Shown here: piece by piece, positions 8,143 through 16,766 of the stretch
How the letters are laid out: every line of letters begins with the position of its first letter
Numbering within the stretch: the stretch's first letter is position 1
NCBI GenBank assembly: GCA_020025825.1
Contig: JAHHRL010000001.1
Coordinates: forward strand, 248,001-312,000
Direction of reading: 5' to 3'
DNA length: 64,000 nt
Source: Faecalibacterium sp.
Lineage (GTDB): Bacteria; Bacillota; Clostridia; Oscillospirales; Ruminococcaceae
Notes under the pieces: model-generated
What the model was told of the DNA's origin: nothing
What the model saw: the letters and a program-made list of their open reading frames with translations, nothing else
The model's database searches: none
Made by a program: the position numbers and the translations under genes

Positions 8143-9549
8143 ATGAATCGAAAAATTTTGAAACGGTATGTGGGCGATTGGAATTTTTATCGATCGCTGA
8201 TGATTTTGATTTTCCCCATGATTATTCAGCAGGGTGTTACCAGCTTTGTTAACTTGCTGGATAACCTGATGGTGGGTAATTTGGGCACCGCACCCATGAG
8301 TGGTGTTGCAATTGTAAACCAGCTGTTTTTTGTGTACAGTGTGTCTCTTTTTGGCATGAACAGCGGCGTTTCCATTTTCGGTGCGCAGTTTTACGGCTGT
8401 GGAGATTACAAGGGTGTGCGAAATGCAACACGTCTAAAGCTGTTAAGCAGTGCAGTGGTTACAGTAGTTTCCATTGTGGTGCTGGTAATGTTTGGACCGC
8501 AGCTGATTGGCCTGTTTTTGCATGAATCAGCAACCGACACAGCAGATATGGCATTGACGATGGAAAGTGCAATGTCTTATTTGCGGATTCTGCTGTGGGG
8601 CTTTCCGCCGTTCATGATGGTTATGGCATATTCCGGTACCTTGCGTGAAGCCGGCCATACGGTAACCTCTATGGTTGCAGGCGTGGTTGCTGTGTTTGTC
8701 AACTTAATCGGCAACTATTTGCTGATTTACGGCCACTTTGGATTCCCGCAAATGGGCGCTGCCGGTGCGGCTTTGGCAACGGTTATTTCCCGCTGGGTCG
8801 AAATGACTATCCTGATGCTGTATGCACATAGAAACGAGGATAAGTTCCCCTTCTTTAAGGGCTTGTACAAGAGCGCATACGTTCCGCTGGATTTGTGGAA
8901 GAAGGTTGCTGTTACCGGTTCTCCGCTGATTCTTAATGAGATTTTGTGGAGTGCAGGTACGACCTTTGTCAACCAGAACTACTCTTTGCGTGGTCTGACT
9001 GCGGTTGCCGCCAATAATATTACCAGTACCTGCTGGCAGCTGTTCTGCGTTATTATGTTCTCCATGGGCGGTGCAATTGCAATTTTAGTTGGACAGCAGT
9101 TGGGTGCCGGTGAGATTGAAAAGGCAAAGGATACCGACAGAAAGCTGATGTTCTTTAACGTAGCATTGCACGTGGTAATCGGAGGATTGCTGATTCTGTT
9201 TGCACCTATGATTCCGCACCTGTATAACACGGAGCCTGCCGTACGTGAGCTGGCACGCCAGCAGTTGATTATTGCCGGTATTGCGCTGCCGATGAACGCA
9301 TTTACCCATGGCGCATACTTCACCATTCGTTCCGGCGGTAAAACGATGATTACCTTCCTGTTTGACTGCTGCTATACATGGGTTATTTCGGTGCCGATTT
9401 CCTTTGTGCTGGCACGATACACTGCACTGCCCATGATTGCTATTTATGCGGCTGTTCAGTTTGCAGATGCTATCAAACTGATAATTGCAGTACCAATGCT
9501 GCGCAGCGGTTTCTGGGCAAATAACGTGGTTAGTGAGTTTGAAGAATAA
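8143..9549 (+). CDS. MATE-family multidrug/cation antiporter
   Basis: 468 residues with about 12 predicted membrane helices, arranged as two MATE repeats. Typical segments are FPMIIQQGVTSFVNLLDNLM near the N-terminus, GNYLLIYGHFGFPQMGAAGAA near 195, and the second-half SPLILNEILWSAGTTFVNQN near 270. MATE proteins export organic cations or drugs using Na+ or H+; the substrate cannot be predicted here. GAGG precedes the ATG, and the gene has its own promoter, so it is probably monocistronic. A second, distinct MATE gene lies at 32424-33791 on the other strand. Confidence 0.92.
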   Translation: MNRKILKRYVGDWNFYRSLMILIFPMIIQQGVTSFVNLLDNLMVGNLGTAPMSGVAIVNQLFFVYSVSLFGMNSGVSIFGAQFYGCGDYKGVRNATRLKLLSSAVVTVVSIVVLVMFGPQLIGLFLHESATDTADMALTMESAMSYLRILLWGFPPFMMVMAYSGTLREAGHTVTSMVAGVVAVFVNLIGNYLLIYGHFGFPQMGAAGAALATVISRWVEMTILMLYAHRNEDKFPFFKGLYKSAYVPLDLWKKVAVTGSPLILNEILWSAGTTFVNQNYSLRGLTAVAANNITSTCWQLFCVIMFSMGGAIAILVGQQLGAGEIEKAKDTDRKLMFFNVALHVVIGGLLILFAPMIPHLYNTEPAVRELARQQLIIAGIALPMNAFTHGAYFTIRSGGKTMITFLFDCCYTWVISVPISFVLARYTALPMIAIYAAVQFADAIKLIIAVPMLRSGFWANNVVSEFEE

Positions 9550-9718
9550 ATACCCCCGGTATTAGGTATGCCCATAAGGAAGTTTTCCGAAAAAAGGTCT
9601 TAGATGTCTATGTCAAATGCTTACACTTTTTATCTCCGCAGGAGTAAAAATGGTATGCTTGCAATTGTTTTATCGTTCATAACCCGTTGCTAAATCGAAG
9701 TTTAGAGAAAGAGCTGTT

Positions 9719-10159
9719 ATGACAGAAAAAGAACTTTGGAAAGAATTTGTTGCTAAAAACAATATAGACGGCTGCGAATATGAGGCATGGTCTTTTGGAG
9801 CAGAAGCTGACTCGCTTGCAAAGCTAGTTGTTAATGGAGAAAAAACTGCTACAGCTTCCGCATATTCATTATACGAATTAGAAAATGCACCATTACCAAA
9901 AGTCGGAGAGTACAATATTATTTTGGATTCAAAAGATGAAGCTGTGTGCATTACGCAAACAAAGAAAGTATATGTTACACCATTTCATGCAGTAACTGCG
10001 GAACATGCATATAAAGAAGGCGAAGGCGATAAATCTTTAGCATTTTGGAGAAAAGTACATGAGGATTTTTTTACAGAATGCTTAGCAGAAGTGAATTTGA
10101 AGTTTTCGCCTGATATGCAAGTAGTATGTGAAGAATTCGAAGTCGTCTATAAAAGCTAA
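9719..10159 (+). CDS. ASCH domain-containing protein
   Basis: 146 residues. The pattern matches bacterial ASCH-domain proteins: an N-terminal EAWSFGAEADSLAKLVVNGEKTA-type opening, then PKVGEYNIILDSKDEAVCI and late FWRKVHEDFFTECL. ASCH folds are related to PUA and are expected to bind RNA or nucleotides; some members are N4-acetylcytidine amidohydrolases, but I cannot confirm that activity here. Its codons are visibly more AT-rich (many AAA, GAA, TAT) than those of the flanking genes, which may indicate horizontal gain. A terminator follows at 10180. Confidence 0.85.
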   Translation: MTEKELWKEFVAKNNIDGCEYEAWSFGAEADSLAKLVVNGEKTATASAYSLYELENAPLPKVGEYNIILDSKDEAVCITQTKKVYVTPFHAVTAEHAYKEGEGDKSLAFWRKVHEDFFTECLAEVNLKFSPDMQVVCEEFEVVYKS

Positions 10160-10179
10160 ATTCCACTTTATCTAACAAG

Positions 10180-10220
10180 AAACGGAGTGTATCGAATGTC
10201 GATACACTCCGTTTTGTTTT
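10180..10220. terminator. Bidirectional intrinsic terminator
   Basis: A 15-bp stem AAACGGAGTGTATCG with a 5-nt loop, A- and T-flanked, between the converging ASCH and Rrf2 genes. Confidence 0.9.
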
Positions 10221-10241
10221 TTGGACTTTTGAATTTATTCA

Positions 10242-10667
10242 TTATTCCGGGAAGGGCGCATCAGGTGCAGCAATAAAATCTGCCAATGTAACACGGTCCA
10301 GATAGGCGTTCATCACATTGTCCAAACCCTGCCAAAACCGCAGGGTACGGCAGCTGTCGCACCGGGGGCAAGCATTGGTTTCGTCCTCCATACAGGGGAC
10401 AGGAACCGTAGGCCCCTCGATTGCACGAATGATATCACCGGCGGTATATTCCTCAGGGGGGCGTGTTAAACGGTAGCCGCCTCGGCTTCCTCTGCCGCTG
10501 GAGACAAGATTGGCACGAGCCAGCGGAGTTACAATTTGTTCCAAATATTTTAAGCTGATGGATTGGCTGTCGCTAATCTCCTTGATGGATACATAGTTAT
10601 CCGGGCCACGGCGAGCCAGCTCTTCCATCAGACGAAGCGCATAGCGGCTTTTAGTGGAAAAACGCAT
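10242..10667 (-). CDS. Rrf2-family Fe-S-type transcriptional regulator (IscR-like)
   Basis: 141 residues. It opens MRFSTKSRYALRLMEELAR, and the winged helix continues with the wing SGRGSRGGYRLTR (57-69). Cysteines C92, C100, C103 and C106 sit in the usual cluster region, with a CPRCDSC ending. Family members such as IscR and CymR repress Fe-S assembly or cysteine-metabolism genes according to cluster occupancy. It is divergent from nifS-nifU, the expected target, across a 260-nt AT-rich intergenic region. I found no clean IscR palindrome there, so the operator is not assigned. AGGAGG precedes the ATG. Confidence 0.92.
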   Translation of the reverse strand: MRFSTKSRYALRLMEELARRGPDNYVSIKEISDSQSISLKYLEQIVTPLARANLVSSGRGSRGGYRLTRPPEEYTAGDIIRAIEGPTVPVPCMEDETNACPRCDSCRTLRFWQGLDNVMNAYLDRVTLADFIAAPDAPFPE

Positions 10668-10928
10668 TTGCGAAACCTCCTATTTTGACGGAATTTGTAA
10701 TTTCTATTATAGCAAAAATCTCATACGTTTCCAGTGGGAATTGGCAAACACACGTATATTCTTGCATTTGACCTTGGTGAAAACACTGAAATACAAAGAT
10801 ATTTTTTAGTATTTAAGAATAATTATTGAAAAAGGTATTGCAATTCCTAGCAAAAAGGTATAATATAAGTGCGCAGAGGAAATCCCTCTAAATTACTATG
10901 ATATCCCCGAGAGAAAGGAAAGGATATT

Positions 10929-12137
10929 ATGCAGCAGATTATTTATTTTGATAATGCAGCAACTACCCCTTGTGATGAACGTGTGGCAGCCCGTATGGCG
11001 CAGATTCTTGCGACTACCTATGGCAACCCCAGCAGTCATTACAGTTTAGGATACGAAGCAAAAGAGATGTTGGATAAAGCACGTGAAAGTGTGGCACATT
11101 CTCTGAATGCTTCTGCAAACGAAATTTTCTTTACTTCCGGCGGAAGTGAAGCGGATAACTGGGCCGTGAAAGGCGCCGCACTGGCAGGTGCGAAAAAAGG
11201 CAAAAAGCACCTGATTACCACTGCTTTTGAGCATCACGCTATTTTGCATAGTATGCGGGCACTGGAACAGCAGGGCTATACGGTTACCTACCTGAAGCCA
11301 ACCAGTGAGGGTTTTATCCGTCCGGAAGATGTTGCAGCGGCAATTCAGCCGGATACCGCTTTGGTTTCCGTAATGTATGCAAATAATGAAATCGGTACTA
11401 TCCAGCCGATTCAGGAGATTGCAAAAATCTGTAAAGAACACGGTGTTTTGATGCATACCGATGCGGTGCAGGCAGTTGGTTCCATTCCGGTAGATGTTCA
11501 GGAACTGGGAGTGGACTTACTCTCCCTGAGCGGACACAAGTTTAACGGCCCTAAGGGTGTAGGCGTTTTGTATTGCCGCCGAGGCGTGTTCCTGCCCAAT
11601 CTGATTGATGGTGGCGGACAGGAAAGCCGCCGCCGTGCAGGTACGGAAAATCTGGCGGGTATTTCCGGTATGGCATTCGCACTGGAACTGGCAGTTGCTT
11701 CTTTGGAAGATAAGATGGCACACCAGAAAGAGCTGCGAGATTATGTCATTCGCCGTATTCTGGATACGATTCCCGCAACACAGCTGAACGGCAGCTGGGA
11801 AAACCGTTTGCCGGGCAATGCGAATATTAACTTCTTGGGTTTGGAAGGCGAAACCATTCTGCTGGACTTGGATATGCACGGTATTTGTGCTTCCACAGGC
11901 AGTGCCTGCAACTCAGACAGTCTGGACCCCAGCCACGTATTGATGGCAATTGGTCTGCCTGAGGAAATGGGACATGGTTCGATGCGATTTACCTTTGGCC
12001 CGCAGAACACGATGGAAGAAGCACAGCACCTGTGCGATGTGCTGGAAACGATTATCCCGATGCGCCGTGCAATGAGCTGCATGTGGCTGCAAAATGAAAA
12101 TAAAGTCCGCAATTTTGGCGGAGAAGGCGAGGCATAA
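10929..12137 (+). CDS. nifS: Cysteine desulfurase (NifS/IscS)
   Basis: 402 residues. This PLP enzyme takes sulfur from cysteine as a persulfide for Fe-S clusters. Visible landmarks are FDNAATTP at the N-terminus, HTDAVQAVG (176-184), the PLP lysine K204 in SLSGHKFNGPKG, and the mobile-loop Cys C327 in CASTGSACNSD. The last 28 residues (PMRRAMSCMWLQ onward) extend past the usual end and contain an extra Cys. nifU starts 2 nt after its stop, and the Rrf2 regulator is divergent upstream, so this is a compact NifS-NifU module. Its own promoter lies upstream, with TATAAT at 10859-10864. Confidence 0.95.
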   Translation: MQQIIYFDNAATTPCDERVAARMAQILATTYGNPSSHYSLGYEAKEMLDKARESVAHSLNASANEIFFTSGGSEADNWAVKGAALAGAKKGKKHLITTAFEHHAILHSMRALEQQGYTVTYLKPTSEGFIRPEDVAAAIQPDTALVSVMYANNEIGTIQPIQEIAKICKEHGVLMHTDAVQAVGSIPVDVQELGVDLLSLSGHKFNGPKGVGVLYCRRGVFLPNLIDGGGQESRRRAGTENLAGISGMAFALELAVASLEDKMAHQKELRDYVIRRILDTIPATQLNGSWENRLPGNANINFLGLEGETILLDLDMHGICASTGSACNSDSLDPSHVLMAIGLPEEMGHGSMRFTFGPQNTMEEAQHLCDVLETIIPMRRAMSCMWLQNENKVRNFGGEGEA

Positions 12138-12139
12138 CA

Positions 12140-12592
12140 ATGGCTGGTATGTATAGCGAAAAGGTCATGGACCACTTTATGAATCCCCGTAACGTAGGCG
12201 AACTGGAAAATCCCAGTGGTGTGGGTGAGGTAGGCAATCCTAAGTGTGGCGATATTATGCGCATGAGCCTGAAAATTGAGGACAACGTGATTACCGACGT
12301 TAAGTTCAAAACATTTGGCTGTGGTGCAGCAATTGCAACCAGCAGCATGGCTACTACTTTGATTCAGGGCAAAACCGTAGATGAGGCGCTAAAGCTGACC
12401 AACAAGGCAGTTGTGGAAGCGCTGGAAGGTTTGCCTCCGGTAAAAGTACACTGCTCTGTTTTGGCGGAGCAGGCAATCAAGGCAGCGCTGGCGGACTATT
12501 ACCGCAAAAACGGCGTAGACCCTGAGCCGATTGTGGGCAAGTTGGAAGAGGATTGCCATGCCTGTGATGAGCATGGTTGTGGCAGCCACTAA
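12140..12592 (+). CDS. nifU: Fe-S cluster scaffold protein NifU/IscU
   Basis: 150 residues. The scaffold cysteines are present: C36 in NPKCGD (with D38), C61 in FGCGAA and C105 in VHCSVL, in the order expected for IscU/NifU. The N-terminus MYSEKVMDHFMNPRNVG is typical. The Cys/His-rich tail (CHACDEHGCGSH) is unusual beside E. coli IscU and may bind metal. It accepts sulfur from the NifS encoded 2 nt upstream and assembles [2Fe-2S] clusters. A terminator follows at 12611. Confidence 0.95.
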   Translation: MAGMYSEKVMDHFMNPRNVGELENPSGVGEVGNPKCGDIMRMSLKIEDNVITDVKFKTFGCGAAIATSSMATTLIQGKTVDEALKLTNKAVVEALEGLPPVKVHCSVLAEQAIKAALADYYRKNGVDPEPIVGKLEEDCHACDEHGCGSH

Positions 12593-12610
12593 ATAAAATA
12601 TCCCCCTATT

Positions 12611-12649
12611 GCCCGCCCGGGTTTCCTGTTTCCGTGGCGGGCTTTTTTT
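12611..12649 (+). terminator. Intrinsic terminator of nifS-nifU
   Basis: GCCCGCC/GGCGGGC stem, extended by three inner pairs (CGG/CCG), followed by seven T. Confidence 0.9.
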
Positions 12650-12686
12650 GCTATACTGGATAAAAACGGGAAACGAGGCGGAACAG

Positions 12687-13607
12687 ATGGTTTATACCGT
12701 TACTTTGAATCCGGCACTGGATTATGTAATGCGTTTGGGCAGCCCACTGCAAGTAGGGCAAACAAATCGAGCACAGGGCGAGTCGCTGCAATGCGGCGGA
12801 AAAGGCATCAATGTTTCTTTGGTGTTGAAAGAACTGGGAGTGCAAAGTGCAGCACTTGGCTTTGTAGCAGGGCAGACCGGTACATGGCTGACGGCCATGC
12901 TGGATGAAAAAGGTCTGAAGCAGCAAATGATAACCCTGCCCGAAGGACAGACACGTATCAATGTGAAACTGAAGGGCACGCAGGAAACAGAGGTAAACGG
13001 TAACGGGCCGTATATCTCGGAACAGGCGCTTGCCCAGCTGAAAGAAAAATTGCAGACGCTGCAGCCCGATGATGTCTTGGTTTTGGCAGGCAGTATCCCG
13101 GCGGGAGTTTCGGCGGATATTTACCGCAGCCTGATGGAGGCCCCGGCAAAACGTGGTGTGCGGTGTGTGGTGGATACCACAGGGCAGGCACTGCTGGAAG
13201 TATTGCCTTGCCGCCCGTTCCTGATAAAGCCGAATCGCAGCGAGCTGGAAGGATTGTGCGGACGGGATTTACCTGAAAAGAAAGATATTGAAATGGCCGC
13301 AGCACAGTTGCAGCAAAAAGGCGCACGCAATGTGCTGGTCAGCTTAGGAGCCGACGGTGCGTTTTTACTGGATGAAACCGGAAAAAACCATTGGATTGCA
13401 GCACCCCAAGGGACGCTTGTGAACAGCGTAGGTGCAGGGGACAGCATGGTTGCAGGCTTTTTGGCAGCGGTTATGCAGGGACAATCTTATGCGAGCGCAT
13501 TGCAGTGGGGAAGTGCCGCCGGTGGTGCAACTGCATTTTCGGTAGATTTGGCAACGCAAACACAAATACAGGCTGTGCTGCAACAAATCACAAAGATTAG
13601 CCACTAA
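12687..13607 (+). CDS. fruK: PfkB-family hexose-phosphate kinase, probably 1-phosphofructokinase
   Basis: 306 residues from the ATG at 12687. An in-frame upstream start would run through the terminator stem, so it is rejected. TVTLNPALDYV opens it; GGKGINVS (38-45) is PfkB signature 1, and NSVGAGDSMVAGF near 250 is signature 2 with the catalytic Asp. This layout fits FruK, which phosphorylates fructose 1-phosphate to the bisphosphate; tagatose-6-phosphate kinase (LacC) is the main alternative. There is no fructose PTS or FruR gene beside it, which weakens the assignment. nagB follows after 115 nt with its own promoter. Confidence 0.82.
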   Translation: MVYTVTLNPALDYVMRLGSPLQVGQTNRAQGESLQCGGKGINVSLVLKELGVQSAALGFVAGQTGTWLTAMLDEKGLKQQMITLPEGQTRINVKLKGTQETEVNGNGPYISEQALAQLKEKLQTLQPDDVLVLAGSIPAGVSADIYRSLMEAPAKRGVRCVVDTTGQALLEVLPCRPFLIKPNRSELEGLCGRDLPEKKDIEMAAAQLQQKGARNVLVSLGADGAFLLDETGKNHWIAAPQGTLVNSVGAGDSMVAGFLAAVMQGQSYASALQWGSAAGGATAFSVDLATQTQIQAVLQQITKISH

Positions 13608-13623
13608 ATGACAAGATTGCGTC

Positions 13624-13652
13624 TGTACAAAATCAGTAAAAAAGAATAAAAT
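13624..13652 (+). promoter_or_regulatory. Promoter of nagB
   Basis: TGTACA, 17-nt spacer, TAAAAT, about 70 nt upstream of the nagB ATG. The -35 box is a weak match. Confidence 0.5.
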
Positions 13653-13722
13653 AGAAACAGTATGGTATGTAATACCAAACAAGATATGGAGTATTCCAAC
13701 CGATAATAGGAGGTTACCAAAT

Positions 13723-14451
13723 ATGAGAATCATCCGTGCAAAGGACTATGCTGAACTGTCCCGCAAGGCAGCAAACGTGATTGCTGCCCAGATTGTTGCT
13801 AAGCCTGATTGTGTGTTAGGTCTGGCAACCGGCGGTACCCCTGTTGGTACCTATAAGTGCTTGGTCGAGGATTGGTACAAGAAGGGCGATTTGGACTTTT
13901 CTGAGTTGACTACTGTGAACTTGGACGAGTACCGTGGCCTGCCCCGCACCAACGACCAGAGCTACTGGTACTTTATGCACGAGAACCTGTTCAACCACGT
14001 GAATGTTCGCCCCGACGCTGTGAATGTGCCCAACGGTGAAAACCCGGACGCTGATGCAGCTTGTGCAGAGTACGACGAAATCATCAAGAAGGTTGGCGGT
14101 ATTGACTTGCAGCTGCTGGGTATCGGCCATGATGGTCACATCGGCTTTAACGAGCCGGCAGACCACTTCCCCATTGGTACCCACTGCGTAGACCTGACCG
14201 AGGAAACCATCGAGGCTAACAAGCGCTTCTTTGCTTCTAAGGACGATGTGCCCCGTCAGGCTTACACCATGGGTGTTGGCACCATCATGAATGCACGCAA
14301 GGTGCTGATGCTGGCCAGCGGCAAGGATAAGGCTGAAATCGTCAAGAAGGCTTTCTTTGGCCCTGTTACCCCGGAAGTGCCTGCTTCTATTTTGCAGATG
14401 CACCCCGACTTTGTGCTGATTCTGGACGAGGAAGCAGCTTCCCTGATTTAA
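13723..14451 (+). CDS. nagB: Glucosamine-6-phosphate deaminase
   Basis: 242 residues. It converts glucosamine 6-phosphate to fructose 6-phosphate and ammonia. Landmarks are LGLATGGTPVGTY (32-44), NLDEYRGL (66-73) with D68, and LGIGHDGHIGFNEP (132-145) with the catalytic His/Asp set. It is slightly shorter than E. coli NagB (266), like other Gram-positive forms. No nagA or nagE lies beside it. The codon choice is strongly biased, suggesting high expression. AGGAGG precedes the ATG, and a strong terminator follows. Confidence 0.95.
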   Translation: MRIIRAKDYAELSRKAANVIAAQIVAKPDCVLGLATGGTPVGTYKCLVEDWYKKGDLDFSELTTVNLDEYRGLPRTNDQSYWYFMHENLFNHVNVRPDAVNVPNGENPDADAACAEYDEIIKKVGGIDLQLLGIGHDGHIGFNEPADHFPIGTHCVDLTEETIEANKRFFASKDDVPRQAYTMGVGTIMNARKVLMLASGKDKAEIVKKAFFGPVTPEVPASILQMHPDFVLILDEEAASLI

Positions 14452-14464
14452 TTTTGTACAATAA

Positions 14465-14496
14465 AAGCCCCGCAGCAACTGCTGCGGGGCTTTTTT
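14465..14496. terminator. Bidirectional intrinsic terminator
   Basis: AAGCCCCGCAGC with AACT loop and its perfect complement, then T run; shared by nagB and the converging YhcH gene. Confidence 0.95.
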
Positions 14497-14508
14497 GTTT
14501 GGGTTTGA

Positions 14509-14967
14509 TTAGTCTAAATCGTTCTTGATTTTGAATACGGCCTTCTTTACTTTGTCGCAGCCCTGTGCCTTAATAGCGGGCTTGTGCGGCTCCATAGCCT
14601 GGAACAGGATAAAACGGCCGGGGCACAGCATACCTGCGCAGCTGGTAACAGCTTCCAGCAGGCAGGAGTCGGTGGTGGAGTCGTAAGGCTTAGTGATTTT
14701 GGTTTCACCAAAGGCAACCTCAAACAGCTCAGTGCCGTCCAAATCCATTTGCAGGTCGATGTAGTCCTGATGCATTTCAAAAGTGGCTTTGTCACCGGGG
14801 ATGGTTTCCATCTCGGTTACATTCACAAATACTTTGTCGCCGTCGATTTGGGTTTTGCCCAAGGGCAGTGCGTCCAAATCATTGTTCAGGATGTAGCGGA
14901 TAGCAATATCCACATTTTTGGACATACCTTTGTACTGGTTCAGGTTTTCGATAGTATCGTAGATCAT
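14509..14967 (-). CDS. YhcH/YjgK/YiaL-family protein
   Basis: 152 residues with the DUF386 (YhcH/YjgK/YiaL, EbgC-like) pattern: FEMHQDYIDLQMDLDG in the middle and LFQAMEPHKPAIK near the C-terminus, where His and Glu bind metal in the cupin fold. Some members act as sugar anomerases in sialic acid or related sugar use. Its ATG overlaps the stop of the upstream ABC exporter by 4 nt (ATGA), so translation is coupled to a transporter pair, an unexpected partner for this family. The gene converges on nagB, which may hint at amino-sugar metabolism. Confidence 0.88.
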   Translation of the reverse strand: MIYDTIENLNQYKGMSKNVDIAIRYILNNDLDALPLGKTQIDGDKVFVNVTEMETIPGDKATFEMHQDYIDLQMDLDGTELFEVAFGETKITKPYDSTTDSCLLEAVTSCAGMLCPGRFILFQAMEPHKPAIKAQGCDKVKKAVFKIKNDLD

Positions 14968-16766
14968 AGTGTTCCTCCATTTGTTTGGCAGTTCAGGTCT
15001 TGTGCCTGAAACTGACTGTTGTACATTTGCGCATAGAAGCCATTTTGTGCCAAAAGGCTTTCGTGGCTGCCCTGCTCTATAATTTTACCATCTTTCATCA
15101 CAAGAATCACGTCTGCTTGCTGAATTGTTGAAAGACGATGCGCTACAATAAAACTTGTGCGTCCCTGCATCATTTTATCAAATGCTTTTTGGACAGCTAT
15201 TTCGGTACGAGTATCAATCGAGCTGGTGGCCTCGTCCAAAATCAGCATGGGCGGCATACGCAGCATTACACGTGCGATGCACAAAAGCTGCTTTTGCCCT
15301 TGGCTGATATTGCCGCCGTCCTCGGTAAGCAAGGTGTCGTAACCCTGCGGCAAGCGCTTGATAAAGCTATGTGCGTGTGCAGCCTTAGCTGCTGCAATAA
15401 TCTGGTCCTGCGTGGCATTGGGGCAGCCGTAGGCAATGTTGTCACGGACGGTGCCGGCTTTTAACCAAGTTTCCTGCAAGACCATGCCATAACTGCTGCG
15501 CAGGCTGTGCCGTGTAACATTTCGAATATCCTGCCCAGACACTTGGATACTGCCGCTGTCTACATCGTAAAACCGCATAAGCAGGTTGATAAGCGTAGTT
15601 TTACCGCAGCCGGTTGGGCCTACAATGGCAACTCGCTGGCCGGGAGCGACTTGCAAAGAAAAGTTTTCAATCAATGGACGTTCCGGCGTATAACAAAAAG
15701 ATATTTGATTGAGGGATACGTGCCCATCGGGAATGAGCTGGGCAGCAGCGGCAGGCTCCGCAGTTTGGCTGGGTTCGTCTAACAGCTGGTATACACGGGC
15801 GGCGCAGGCCAGTGCGTTTTGCAGCTCGGCAATTACGCCCGAAATTTCATTAAAGGGTTTTGCATACTGGCTTGCGTAACTTAAAAAGACGCTTAGACTG
15901 CCGACGGTAATGGCACCGGTTATGGCAAAAAAGGCACCCAGTAAACCAACAGCTGCATAGATGATGCTGTTTACAAAACGTGTGCAGGGATTTGTCAGGC
16001 TGGAATAAAACACAGCCTTCAGGCTTGTGCTTTGTAAATCCGCATTGATGGCATCAAATTCAGCCAAAGTTTGTGCACTGCGGTCAAAGGCTTGAACAAC
16101 AGGCTGCCCTGCGACCATTTCGTTGATGAATGCCGTTTGGCGGCCACGGATTTCGGTTTGCTTTTTGAAATGCCGATAGGTCTTTTTAGCCAAAAAATTT
16201 GCAACAAACAGGCTTAACGGCGTTAGCAGCACCACAGCAAGGGTAATCGCAAAATTCAAGTGCAGCATGAAAAACAAAGTGCCCAGAATAGTAAGAATGC
16301 CACTAAACAGCTGCGTAAAACCCATCAGCAAGCCGTTGGTAAAAGTATCCACGTCGGATACCATGCGGCTTACTAAGTCACCAACAGGGTGGCGGTCTAA
16401 ATAAGATAGCGGCAAAGTCTGGAACTTTTGCATGGCCTGATTGCGTAAGTCTTGGGAGACACAAAAAGAAATATGGTTGTTGCAAACCGCCAGCAACCAT
16501 TGGGCAACGGCAGAAAAGCCGGCACCAATCCCGATTGCAAGAATGATGTGCCCGATTCGGGCAAAGTTTACCTGCCCGGCACCCAGCATAGCATCAATTG
16601 CCCTGCCGCATAAAATCGGAATCAGCAGTTGAACTGCTACGCTGGCGGCAGCGCATAAAAAGCTGAAAACAACAAAATACCAGTGAGAACGAATACTGTG
16701 CAAAACACGCTGTAAGGTACGGCGGTTATCGGTAGTATACAATGCAGCAAAAGGATTCTTACCCAT
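14964..16766 (-). CDS. ABC exporter half-transporter, catalytically complete subunit
   Basis: 600 residues: an N-terminal six-helix domain (about 20-330) and a C-terminal ATPase. Walker A is GPTGCGKTT (near 384), the signature is the degenerate ISQGQKQ, Walker B is MLILDEATSS with its catalytic Glu, and the H-loop is VAHRLS. The start is the ATG at 16766, 8 nt after GGGGGAGG; the GTG three codons earlier overlaps the ribosome site. It overlaps the preceding half-transporter by 8 nt. Together they form a heterodimeric exporter of the BmrC/BmrD or TM287/288 type. Substrates could be drugs, lipids or peptides; the sequence does not say. Confidence 0.92.
   Translation of the reverse strand: MGKNPFAALYTTDNRRTLQRVLHSIRSHWYFVVFSFLCAAASVAVQLLIPILCGRAIDAMLGAGQVNFARIGHIILAIGIGAGFSAVAQWLLAVCNNHISFCVSQDLRNQAMQKFQTLPLSYLDRHPVGDLVSRMVSDVDTFTNGLLMGFTQLFSGILTILGTLFFMLHLNFAITLAVVLLTPLSLFVANFLAKKTYRHFKKQTEIRGRQTAFINEMVAGQPVVQAFDRSAQTLAEFDAINADLQSTSLKAVFYSSLTNPCTRFVNSIIYAAVGLLGAFFAITGAITVGSLSVFLSYASQYAKPFNEISGVIAELQNALACAARVYQLLDEPSQTAEPAAAAQLIPDGHVSLNQISFCYTPERPLIENFSLQVAPGQRVAIVGPTGCGKTTLINLLMRFYDVDSGSIQVSGQDIRNVTRHSLRSSYGMVLQETWLKAGTVRDNIAYGCPNATQDQIIAAAKAAHAHSFIKRLPQGYDTLLTEDGGNISQGQKQLLCIARVMLRMPPMLILDEATSSIDTRTEIAVQKAFDKMMQGRTSFIVAHRLSTIQQADVILVMKDGKIIEQGSHESLLAQNGFYAQMYNSQFQAQDLNCQTNGGTL

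Noticed and set aside
10668..10928. IscR-type operator between Rrf2 and nifS
   Set aside because: I looked for a dyad around AATTCC and GGAATT and found none convincing. A footprint or motif search would be needed.
14816..14967. Attachment site near tRNA genes
   Set aside because: No integrase and no direct repeat of a tRNA 3' end was found near any of the four tRNA genes.
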